7,295 nucleotides of DNA from Lentzea sp. (GTDB taxonomy: Bacteria; Actinomycetota; Actinomycetes; Mycobacteriales; Pseudonocardiaceae). Below the pieces are notes generated by a model that searched no databases, was not told the DNA's origin, and saw only the letters and a list, made by a program, of their open reading frames with translations. The stretch spans positions 1-7,295 of the forward strand of contig JASLAV010000598.1 of assembly GCA_030146905.1 (NCBI GenBank). Reading direction: 5' to 3'. The position numbers were made by a program, and so were the translations under genes. Below, piece by piece: positions 1-5,614 of this stretch (the stretch's first letter is position 1; each line of letters opens with the position of its first letter).

Positions 1-1658
1 CCACCGAGGTTGCTGACGTTGTCGAACACCAGGTTCTTCTCGCCCGTGTCGGCGAACGTGAACCGGAAGACCGCCGCGTGGTCGGTCGGCGCGATCTCGG
101 TCTTCATGCCGTTCTCGAAGGTCACGCCGTAGTAGTGCGCCTTCGCGACCTCGTTGTCGTGCCGGAACGGCAGCGCCCGCAGCGCCCGGTCCTGGGTCGG
201 CGCCTTGTCCGACGGCATGACCTGGAACGTCTGGCGGTCACCCATCCACGGGCTGGGCTCGTGGGAGGTCGTGAACGCCTGCAGCGTCGGCAGGTTCTGC
301 GCGTTGTTGCGCTGCTGGTACTCGTACAACCAGGAGATCGAACCCGCGTTGGTCATCGGTGACCAGAAGTTGAAGCCGTGCGGCACCGCGGTCGCCGGGA
401 AGTTGTTGCCCCGCGAGAACGAGCCGTTCGAGTTCGTGCCGCGCGTGGTCAGCACGTAGTCCGACGGCTTCGCGTACTGCTTCGTGACGACGTCGCCGAT
501 CCGGATGTCGTCGAACCAGGCGCCGAATTCCGTCGGGCCCTTCGGGCCGTCGTAGGCGACCAGGATCCGCTTGATCGTCTTGCCGGCCGCGACCGCGCCG
601 ATCGTGGACGCCACCTTGTTCCACTGGTTGGCGTACAGGAACTTGCCCGCGCCCTGGCCCTGCGGCGACAGCACCGCGCCGTGCTGGTCCACCGCCTTGA
701 GGTCGCTCAGGTACGTGCCGTCGGAGAACGCGAGGTCCACTGACGAGTACGTGCTCGGGTAGTTCAGGTTGTCGGTCACGAAGTCCGGGAAGACCATGTA
801 CGACAGCTCGGTCTTGGCGCCGACCTGGACATCGACGTCGAAGACCTTGTTGTAGCTGTACGCGCGGCCCTCAGCCGTGTGACGGCCCTGGGTGCGGAAC
901 GCCTTCACGCCCGTCCAGCCGACGCGCGCCTTGGACGTGTAGCCGCCCGTGGGCCCGTTCCCGACGACGCTGCGCATGTTCGGCGGCGGAGGCGTGGTCG
1001 AGCCGTCGGAGAGCTGCACCTCCGCGAGCTGCACGATGTTCGTGGAGCCGTTGTTCAGCGTGACGTCGAGCTTGTAGTGCGTGTACGCCTCGGGCGTCGC
1101 GACGTCATAGGTCTTGGTCTGGAAGCGCTCGGCGAACGTTTCGCCGGTGCGGGTGTCGACGACGGTCCAGTCGGTGCCGTTCTTCGAACCCTGCAACGTC
1201 CAGTTCTTCGGGTCGCGCTCGGGTGAGTCGTTCGCAGACGAGAGCGCGTACTTCCTGATCGTCCGCTCCTCACCGAAGCGGAACGTCGCCCAGCCGGTGG
1301 TGGCGAAGACGAGCCACTTGGTGTTGACGCTGCCGTCGACGAGGTTCTCCTTCACCTCGCCGGAGTCCGCGTTCTCACCGTTGGCCTTCACCTCCAGCAC
1401 CTTGTCGGAGACGTTGCCGGGGATGCCGGAACCGTCGGATCCGACCACGCCGGACGACTTCGGCTTGCCCGCCGCGTCGGTCTCGACGGTGTTCGACCAC
1501 GACGGTTGTGGTTGACCGTCCTCAAAGGACGAGGAAAAGCCCACGCCTTGCTCCTCTGGTGCGGCGGCGGCGTAGCCGTTGGTGACGCCGCACACCAGTG
1601 TCGCAGTGATCGCGACGCTCAACAGAGTTCTGGTTCGTCTCTTCCCCAGTTGCCTCAT
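1..1658 (-). CDS. Secreted GH92 family alpha-mannosidase with F5/8C domain, N-terminal part (C-terminus beyond window)
   Basis: The reading frame is open from ATG at 1658 to the window edge, giving 552 residues. A GGAAGGG ribosome binding site lies 5 bases upstream of the start. Residues 1-34 form a signal peptide: a basic start (KRRTR), a hydrophobic core and an AAAAP cleavage region. The arginine pair is only weakly Tat-like. Residues about 84-218 look like an F5/8 type C (discoidin/CBM32-like) domain, including NLVDGSVNTKW, WTLQGSKNGTDW and QLAEVQLSDG. A TTPPPPN linker follows, then a beta-rich jelly-roll-like segment (about 228-392). The GH92 N-terminal domain starts near residue 402 with GTNSNGSFSRGNNFPATAVP and SHEPSPWMGD, both typical of GH92. 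Family knowledge: GH92 enzymes are calcium-dependent, inverting exo-alpha-mannosidases, often alpha-1,2, acting on mannans or N-glycans. The catalytic acid and base lie in the missing part, so activity and linkage specificity cannot be judged. It is divergent from the ROK regulator, its likely controller. Confidence 0.93.
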   Translation of the reverse strand, partial: MRQLGKRRTRTLLSVAITATLVCGVTNGYAAAAPEEQGVGFSSSFEDGQPQPSWSNTVETDAAGKPKSSGVVGSDGSGIPGNVSDKVLEVKANGENADSGEVKENLVDGSVNTKWLVFATTGWATFRFGEERTIRKYALSSANDSPERDPKNWTLQGSKNGTDWTVVDTRTGETFAERFQTKTYDVATPEAYTHYKLDVTLNNGSTNIVQLAEVQLSDGSTTPPPPNMRSVVGNGPTGGYTSKARVGWTGVKAFRTQGRHTAEGRAYSYNKVFDVDVQVGAKTELSYMVFPDFVTDNLNYPSTYSSVDLAFSDGTYLSDLKAVDQHGAVLSPQGQGAGKFLYANQWNKVASTIGAVAAGKTIKRILVAYDGPKGPTEFGAWFDDIRIGDVVTKQYAKPSDYVLTTRGTNSNGSFSRGNNFPATAVPHGFNFWSPMTNAGSISWLYEYQQRNNAQNLPTLQAFTTSHEPSPWMGDRQTFQVMPSDKAPTQDRALRALPFRHDNEVAKAHYYGVTFENGMKTEIAPTDHAAVFRFTFADTGEKNLVFDNVSNLG

Positions 1659-1712
1659 TGCAACCCTTCCGCCGCCAGGCCTGCCCCTTTTGGGAGGGAG
1701 CGTTTCTGCACG

Positions 1713-1727
1713 TGACATCGTTGTCAA
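1713..1727 (-). promoter_or_regulatory. CG-centred operator-like palindrome overlapping the -35 box of the GH92 gene
   Basis: On the minus strand the sequence reads TTGACAACGATGTCA. TTGACA (1727-1722) is a perfect consensus -35 box. It overlaps TGACA-N4-TGTCA (1713-1726), a 14-bp palindrome centred on CG with one mismatched inner pair. CG-centred even palindromes of this size are typical LacI-family operators (family knowledge). Binding here would block the GH92 promoter. I find no good -10 at the usual spacing (the 17-bp position reads AACGCT), so the promoter call is tentative. A LacI-type regulator would have to be encoded elsewhere. Confidence 0.5.
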
Positions 1728-1746
1728 GGGAGTGGACGGGAATTGT

Positions 1747-1776
1747 CGCGCAACCTGTCCTTTCAACAGTTGCGCG
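1747..1776. promoter_or_regulatory. Inverted repeat CGCGCAAC-N14-GTTGCGCG between GH92 and ROK genes
   Basis: Two perfect 8-bp arms (1747-1754 and 1769-1776) are separated by 14 bases, so arm centres are about two helical turns apart, as expected for a dimeric helix-turn-helix protein. The repeat lies upstream of the ROK gene's -10 box and downstream of the GH92 -35 palindrome. It is therefore a reasonable candidate site for the ROK protein to regulate itself and the mannosidase gene. The assignment to ROK is inference from position only. Confidence 0.4.
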
Positions 1777-1797
1777 CTGGGAGCGGCGATCAAGATC

Positions 1798-1803
1798 TAG
1801 ACT
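1798..1803 (+). promoter_or_regulatory. -10 box (TAGACT) positioned for a leaderless ROK mRNA
   Basis: TAGACT fits the actinobacterial TAnnnT pattern and ends 6 bases before the GTG at 1810. Transcription would start at or next to the start codon. No Shine-Dalgarno sequence precedes this GTG, which agrees with a leaderless transcript, a common arrangement in actinomycetes. No recognisable -35 lies at 16-18 bp; the nearest TTG-type hexamer (TTGCGC, 1770-1775) is 22 bp away. The promoter may therefore be weak or activator-dependent. Confidence 0.4.
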
Positions 1804-1809
1804 TGGCCG

Positions 1810-2979
1810 GTGACCGACCGCAAGCCCCCAGAGGTGGGTACACCAGCGGGCATGCGCGTGCTGAACCAACGCGCTGTGCTGGACCGGTTGCGCCTTCTGG
1901 GTGCCGCCACCCGCCCTCAGGTCGCCAAGGACACCGGCTTGTCCAAGCCGACGGTGGGGCAGGCGCTGGCCGATCTCGAACGCCACGGCCTGGTGCGCCC
2001 GACCGGCCGCACCACCACCGGTCCCGGCCGGTCCGCGGTGGTCTACGAGCCGAACCCGGCGGCCGGGTACGTGCTGGGCGTCGACATCGGGCGCGAGCGG
2101 ATCAGGGTCGCCGTCGCCGACCTGGGCGGTGCCGTGGCGGCCCGCGTGGACGAGCGCAACCGCAGCCGGTCGGCCGTCACCCTCGTGCGCACCGTGAAGG
2201 AGCTGGCGTCGCGCACCGTGGCGGACGCGGGGCTCGCGCTGACCGACGTCGTGGTGAAGGTGATCGGCGGTCCCGGCGTGATCGACCAGCGCTCACGGGT
2301 CGTGCGCCACGCGCCGAACCTGCCGGGCTGGGAGTCCGCCGGTGTGCTCGACGAGCTGGAGTCGTCGCTCGGGCCGGTGGTGGTCGTGGAGAACGACGCG
2401 AACCTGGCCGCGCTGGGCGAGCACGTCTACGGCGCTGCCCGGGACGTCCGCGTGTTCGTGTGCGCGACGGTCGGCACCGGTGTGGGCATGGGCATCGTGG
2501 TGGACGGCAAGCTCTTCCGCGGCGCGCACGGGGCCGCCGGCGAGGTCGGCTTCCTGCCGTTCGGCAAGTCCGGTTCGGACGTCCACCGTGGACAGTTCGA
2601 GGAAGCGGTCGCCGCGGAATCCGTTGTGGCGCTGGCACACGAGTGCGGGCTGACGGCGCGGTCGGCCAAGGACGTCTTCCGCCTCGCGCGTGCGGGTGAC
2701 GCGTCCGCTGAGCAGGTCGTGCGGGTGGAGGCGGAACGGCTCGCGTTCCTCGTCGCCTCGGTCGCCGCGGTGGTCGACCCCGAACTGGTCGTGCTGGGCG
2801 GCGGGATCGGTTCCAACGCCGACCTGCTGATCGAGCCGATGGACGCCGCGCTGCGCACGATGACGCCGCTGGCGCCGCGGGTCGTGGCAGGCGCGCTCGG
2901 GGACGGCGCGGTGCTCTCCGGAGCTGTCGCGATGGGGCTGGAAGCTGCGCGTGAGCTGGTCTTCGAAGTGACTCTCTGA
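1810..2979 (+). CDS. ROK-family transcriptional regulator lacking the zinc site
   Basis: This 389-residue protein has the NagC/XylR/Mlc-type architecture. An N-terminal winged helix-turn-helix (about 20-65; recognition region SKPTVGQALADLERHG) is followed by a sugar-kinase-like ROK domain. Visible ROK motifs are VDIGRERIRV (91-100, phosphate-binding loop), VENDANLAALGEH (193-205), VGTGVGMGIV (221-230) and HGAAGEVGFLPFG (240-252). Asp196 matches the catalytic base of ROK kinases. The zinc site is missing: the usual His after GE(I/V)G is Phe248, and no CxCGxxGCxE motif follows. It is therefore probably a regulator that senses a sugar or sugar phosphate, not an active kinase. The GTG at 1810 is preferred on -10 spacing; ATG at 1852 (residue 15) is an alternative that keeps the whole HTH. 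Divergence from the GH92 gene suggests control of mannoside or glycan use, but the ligand is unknown. Confidence 0.92.
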   Translation: MTDRKPPEVGTPAGMRVLNQRAVLDRLRLLGAATRPQVAKDTGLSKPTVGQALADLERHGLVRPTGRTTTGPGRSAVVYEPNPAAGYVLGVDIGRERIRVAVADLGGAVAARVDERNRSRSAVTLVRTVKELASRTVADAGLALTDVVVKVIGGPGVIDQRSRVVRHAPNLPGWESAGVLDELESSLGPVVVVENDANLAALGEHVYGAARDVRVFVCATVGTGVGMGIVVDGKLFRGAHGAAGEVGFLPFGKSGSDVHRGQFEEAVAAESVVALAHECGLTARSAKDVFRLARAGDASAEQVVRVEAERLAFLVASVAAVVDPELVVLGGGIGSNADLLIEPMDAALRTMTPLAPRVVAGALGDGAVLSGAVAMGLEAARELVFEVTL

Positions 2980-2988
2980 CAGTAGTCA

Positions 2989-3036
2989 AGTGACCTTCAC
3001 CTGGTGGTTCACTCAATTGTCGTAACTGTTAACAGT
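2989..3036. repeat. AT-richer island with imperfect hairpin and 12-bp palindrome after the ROK gene
   Basis: Just after the ROK stop, AGTGACC (2989-2995) can pair imperfectly with GGTTCACT (3006-3013). A perfect 12-bp palindrome, ACTGTTAACAGT, follows at 3025-3036 and is itself followed by GTTTT. The stems are short, so a terminator role is weak. The palindrome could be a protein-binding site or a remnant of one. The stretch is visibly less GC-rich than the genes around it. No coding sequence is convincing here. Confidence 0.35.
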
Positions 3037-3103
3037 GTTTTGTGGCTTAGCGTTACTGGCACCTCCTCCTGGAGGGTGTTGTCCTTCCGTTGCACAGGGG
3101 AGT

Positions 3104-3138
3104 CGGTAGGGGGATGCGGGGGACGTAACCCCCTACCG
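3104..3138. terminator. Strong hairpin between convergent ROK and acyl-CoA dehydrogenase genes
   Basis: CGGTAGGGGG (3104-3113) pairs perfectly with CCCCCTACCG (3129-3138) around a 15-base loop. The stem can be extended by a U-G and a G-C pair at its base. It lies between two convergent genes, where a bidirectional terminator is expected. There is no T-tract, as is common for actinobacterial terminators. It is the second hairpin met by leftward transcription from the dehydrogenase gene and a likely stop for rightward transcription from the ROK gene. Confidence 0.55.
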
Positions 3139-3144
3139 GCCACA

Positions 3145-3193
3145 TGCACTGGGCAGGTGCCGCGCCCGCACCACCATCAGCCTGCCCAGTGCA
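3145..3193 (-). terminator. 13-bp perfect hairpin just past the acyl-CoA dehydrogenase stop
   Basis: TGCACTGGGCAGG (3145-3157) and CCTGCCCAGTGCA (3181-3193) are perfect inverted repeats of 13 bp around a 23-base loop. The stem starts 8 bases after the TAG stop at 3202-3204. Its position and strength indicate the transcription terminator (or 3'-end stabilising structure) of the dehydrogenase mRNA. There is no U-tract. With the neighbouring 3104-3138 hairpin it forms a tandem pair. Confidence 0.65.
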
Positions 3194-3201
3194 GCAACGG
3201 G

Positions 3202-5076
3202 CTAACGCGGTGTCCGGCGGTGGACGTTCGTCGCCGCCGACTCGCGGTGTGCCGAGTCCGCGATCCACCTGCCGGGGATGGACGTGTCGACCACGCCGGC
3301 CTCCAGCCAGGTGAAACGACCGTCGAGGACGTGCTTCGCGAGCACCTGGTCGCCGTCGTCGGTGTTCTTCCAGAGCTTCTCGAACAGCTCGTCGACCCGG
3401 ATGCGCGCCTGCTTCGCGAACGCGTCGGCCAGCACCCGCGAGTTCGGGTTCTCGTCCTGCGCGGCCCGCACGCACGCGGCGCTGATCGCGAACAGCTCGG
3501 CCCCGATGTCCACGATCCGGCTGAGGAACCGCTGCTTGCGCTCCATCTTCCCCTGCCACCGCGACATCGCGTAGAACGTCTGCCGCGCCAGCTTGCGCGC
3601 CGACCGCTCGACGAACCGCAGGTGCTTGGCCAGCGGCCCGAACTCCGTGTAGCCGGCCGGGCTCTGGCCCTTGCCGACTACGAGCGTCGGGAACCACTTC
3701 GCGTAGAACCCGCCCGCCTTGGCGGCGGCCCTGATCTTGGCCTGGCGGTCGGCGTCGGGGTCGATGATGTCGCCCGCGACGCTGAGGTGCGCGTCGACGG
3801 CCTCACGGGCGATCAGCAGGTGCATGATCTCGGTGGAGCCCTCGAAGATGCGGTTGATGCGCAGGTCGCGCAGGACCTGCTCGGCCGCGATGCCGCGTTC
3901 CCCGCGCGCCGCCTGGCTCTCCGCCGTCTCGTAGCCGCGCCCGCCGCGGATCTGGACCAGCTCGTCTGCCACCAGCCAGGCCTTCTCGCTCGCGTAGAGC
4001 TTGGCCAGCGCGGCCTCGATGCGGATGTCGTGACTGCCCGCGTCCGCCAGCTCCGAGCTCAGGTCCAGGACGGCTTCCAGCGCGTACGCGGTGGCCGCGA
4101 TGTAGGCGATCTTGCCGGCGACGGCTTCGTGCCTGCCGACCGGCAGACCCCACTGGACGCGTTCGGCGGACCACTCGCGGGCGATCTTGAGGCACCACTT
4201 GGCACTTCCCGCGCAGAGGGCGGGCAGGCTCAGGCGGCCGGTGTTCAGGGTGGCCAGGGCGATCTTGAGACCGGCGCCCTCCCTGCCGATCACGTTCTTC
4301 GCGGGGACGCGGACGTCGTGGAACCTCGTCACGCCGTTCTCCAGGCCTCGCAGGCCCATGAACGCGTTGCGGTTCTCGACCGTGATGCCCTCGGCGCCGG
4401 CCTCCACGACGAACGCCGTGATGCCCTTGCCGGGCACCTGGGCCATGACCACGAGGAGGTCGGCCACCACTCCGTTGGTGGTCCAGAGCTTCACGCCGTT
4501 GAGGACGTAGTCGTCACCGTCGCGCGTGGCGGTCGTGCCCAGCCGTGCCGGGTCGCTGCCCACGTCGGGCTCGGTCAGGAGGAAGGCGGTGATCTCGCCC
4601 TTGGCGCAGCGGGGGAGGAACTCCTGCTTCTGCTCGGGGCTGCCGGACATCGCGACCGGCTGCGGAACGCCGATGGACTGGTGCGCCGAGAGCATCGCGC
4701 CGATCGCGGGGCTGGCAGAGCCGATCAGCATCAGGGCCTTGTTGTAGTAGACCTGGGTCAGGCCGATGCCGCCGTACTCGGGCTTGATCTTCATGCCGAA
4801 CGCGCCCAGGTCCTTGAGGCCCTTGAGCACCTCCTCGGGGATCCGGGCGTCTCGTTCGATCTTCGCGTTGTCGACGTGGGTCTCGGTGAACTCGCGAAGT
4901 CTGGCGAGGAAGGCCTCGCCCCGTTCATGGTCTTCCGCGCTGCCGGTGGGGTGGGGGTGGATGAGGTCCAGCCGGAAGTGACCGAGGAAGAGCTCCTTGC
5001 CGAAGCTCGGTCGCTGCCAGCGGGTTTCCCTTGCTTGTTCGGCGACCTGCCGGGCCGCGCGCTCGTCGACGGTCAT
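3202..5076 (-). CDS. Acyl-CoA dehydrogenase, VLCAD/ACAD9-like long form
   Basis: This 624-residue flavoenzyme would oxidise acyl-CoA to trans-2-enoyl-CoA in cytoplasmic beta-oxidation, passing electrons to electron-transfer flavoprotein. Visible signatures: N-terminal helical domain (about 50-160), AFLLTEPDVGSD (164-175) of the FAD/substrate-binding beta domain, FMGLRGLENGVTRFHDVRVP (239-258), the C-terminal helical domain with QIRGGRGYE (375-383), and INRIFEGSTEI (407-417). Glu412 in IFEGSTEI aligns with the catalytic base of medium- and very-long-chain enzymes. About 190 further residues (435-624) follow. Classic enzymes are about 380-400 residues; this length matches the VLCAD/ACAD9 group, so long-chain substrates are likely but unproven. 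ATG at 5076 has a GGGAGG ribosome binding site 5 bases upstream. The gene stands alone, with no ETF, thiolase or hydratase beside it. Confidence 0.94.
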   Translation of the reverse strand: MTVDERAARQVAEQARETRWQRPSFGKELFLGHFRLDLIHPHPTGSAEDHERGEAFLARLREFTETHVDNAKIERDARIPEEVLKGLKDLGAFGMKIKPEYGGIGLTQVYYNKALMLIGSASPAIGAMLSAHQSIGVPQPVAMSGSPEQKQEFLPRCAKGEITAFLLTEPDVGSDPARLGTTATRDGDDYVLNGVKLWTTNGVVADLLVVMAQVPGKGITAFVVEAGAEGITVENRNAFMGLRGLENGVTRFHDVRVPAKNVIGREGAGLKIALATLNTGRLSLPALCAGSAKWCLKIAREWSAERVQWGLPVGRHEAVAGKIAYIAATAYALEAVLDLSSELADAGSHDIRIEAALAKLYASEKAWLVADELVQIRGGRGYETAESQAARGERGIAAEQVLRDLRINRIFEGSTEIMHLLIAREAVDAHLSVAGDIIDPDADRQAKIRAAAKAGGFYAKWFPTLVVGKGQSPAGYTEFGPLAKHLRFVERSARKLARQTFYAMSRWQGKMERKQRFLSRIVDIGAELFAISAACVRAAQDENPNSRVLADAFAKQARIRVDELFEKLWKNTDDGDQVLAKHVLDGRFTWLEAGVVDTSIPGRWIADSAHRESAATNVHRRTPR

Positions 5077-5077
5077 G

Positions 5078-5095
5078 GTTACCTCCCAGTAGGGG
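5078..5095. promoter_or_regulatory. Proximal copy of GTTAC-N6-GTAGGGG, overlapping the RBS of the dehydrogenase gene
   Basis: On the plus strand, GTTAC (5078-5082) and GTAGGGG (5089-5095) are separated by six bases. This is the same layout as the copy at 5106-5123, 28 bp away start to start. GTTAC/GTAG is an imperfect palindrome. On the minus strand this copy contains the Shine-Dalgarno sequence GGGAGG and most of the leader. A protein bound here would hinder both transcript elongation and access to the ribosome binding site. Confidence 0.4.
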
Positions 5096-5103
5096 TGTGA
5101 CCT

Positions 5104-5131
5104 ACGTTACTCGGGGGTAGGGGGATGTCCA
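5104..5131 (-). promoter_or_regulatory. Acyl-CoA dehydrogenase promoter with distal operator copy between -35 and -10
   Basis: On the minus strand TGGACA (5131-5126, five of six to TTGACA) is followed after 16 bp by TAACGT (5109-5104, fits TAnnnT). Transcription would start near 5097, giving a leader of about 20 bases. The second copy of GTTAC-N6-GTAGGGG (plus strand 5106-5123) fills the space between these boxes, a classic repressor position. A wider repeat, CCTAC-N11-GTAGG (5101-5121), overlaps it. Palindromes with GTTAC/GTAAC-like ends are plausible targets of TetR-type regulators of fatty-acid breakdown; that link is inference. Confidence 0.5.
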
Positions 5132-5270
5132 TCGGGTGTGCGCGTGAATGGGGACGTTGGATTCGGGGCTCGTTCGGGTGTGGGGGCGGTTTGCCGGGAC
5201 CTGGGCGCGTTGGCGGCGGACGTGGGGGCATGTCGGGGCGGGTTGACTTTCGTGGTGGGCCACCTCCCGC

Positions 5271-5293
5271 GAGACGAGACGGTCCGTCTCGTT
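5271..5293. promoter_or_regulatory. Palindromic operator-like repeat, copy 1
   Basis: The core ACGAGACGGTCCGTCTCGT (5274-5292) has two perfect 9-bp arms around a central T. The full 23-bp repeat starts with an extra GAG and ends with an extra T, and recurs without change at 5337-5359. The arm length and symmetry fit a TetR-family operator, though no regulator gene is in the window. In RNA it could fold as a 7-bp stem with a 5-base loop. Confidence 0.55.
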
Positions 5294-5307
5294 GATTGTG
5301 CGTGGGT

Positions 5308-5329
5308 CGGCTTGCCTGGGGGCGAGCCG
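5308..5329 (+). terminator. Tetraloop hairpin with T-rich tail between the palindromes
   Basis: CGGCTTGCC (5308-5316) pairs with GGCGAGCCG (5321-5329), a 9-bp stem with one U-G wobble around a TGGG loop. TTTCTGT follows on the plus strand. The shape is that of a rho-independent terminator for rightward transcription, yet no gene or clear promoter precedes it on that strand. It may instead be part of a structured RNA together with the flanking palindromes. Confidence 0.4.
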
Positions 5330-5336
5330 TTTCTGT

Positions 5337-5359
5337 GAGACGAGACGGTCCGTCTCGTT
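5337..5359. promoter_or_regulatory. Palindromic operator-like repeat, copy 2
   Basis: This is identical over 23 bp to the repeat at 5271-5293. Its 9-bp-arm core is at 5340-5358. A run of five T's follows (5358-5362), so on the plus strand it could also act as a terminator-like hairpin; copy 1 lacks this tail. The copies are 66 bp apart start to start, and the sequence between them is not repeated, so only the palindrome is conserved. Confidence 0.55.
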
Positions 5360-5459
5360 TTTGGTGGGAGGTTTCCTCGTGCCGTGCGGGTTGCGTTCCA
5401 GCGTGGTCCAGCAGGCACGGACGAGGCGTGGGTGGTCATCGCCGCTTCGCGTCGATAGC

Positions 5460-5555
5460 GACTTCGGGGCCCTTGCGAGGCGCTGCAACAGGCGGGAAAA
5501 GGTCGGATGCTCCGCACCCGCCGAACCCGGCAGGGTAGCGCCTCGCACCCAAAGT
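5460..5555. repeat. Large inverted repeat able to form a long hairpin
   Basis: The left arm (5460-5484) contains GACTTCGGG and then TGCGAGGCGCT. The right arm (5537-5555) reads AGCGCCTCGCA and then CCCAAAGTC. After removing a 5-base bulge (GCCCT) in the left arm, 19 of 20 positions pair. The innermost 11 bp are perfect, and the enclosed segment is 52 bases. It could be a structured RNA, a MITE-like remnant or a dispersed genomic repeat. A motif like the left end recurs at 5615-5644. Confidence 0.5.
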
Positions 5556-5614
5556 CAAGCCCCAATCGCCGTGCCAGGGGCTTCACCGGCTCCCACCGGC
5601 ACACAGGGAAGACG

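Noticed and set aside
2581..2593. Palindrome GTCCAC-C-GTGGAC inside the ROK gene
   Set aside because: Short, within conserved coding sequence and away from any promoter; likely chance at this GC content.
2177..3016. Minus-strand frame opposite the ROK gene
   Set aside because: It is an Arg/Pro-rich shadow, while the plus strand encodes a complete ROK protein.
3004..5100. 698-codon plus-strand open frame opposite the acyl-CoA dehydrogenase
   Set aside because: This is an antisense shadow typical of GC-rich DNA. The minus-strand product has complete family motifs and a good ribosome binding site.
5243..5248. TTGACT as a plus-strand -35 box for a small RNA
   Set aside because: No TAnnnT -10 lies at a workable spacing; the expected position reads CCCGCG.
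5254..5264. Short palindrome GGTGG-G-CCACC
   Set aside because: Five-base arms in G/C-rich DNA are expected by chance, and it has no second copy.
5271..5359. CRISPR-like array from the 23-bp repeats
   Set aside because: There are only two copies, they are full palindromes, and no cas genes or further repeats are present.
5102..5548. Minus-strand open frame whose translation repeats NETDRLVS
   Set aside because: The repeated peptide comes from the 23-bp DNA palindrome copies being 66 bp (22 codons) apart, which keeps the frame. The rest is low-complexity, has no family motif, and runs through the dehydrogenase promoter.
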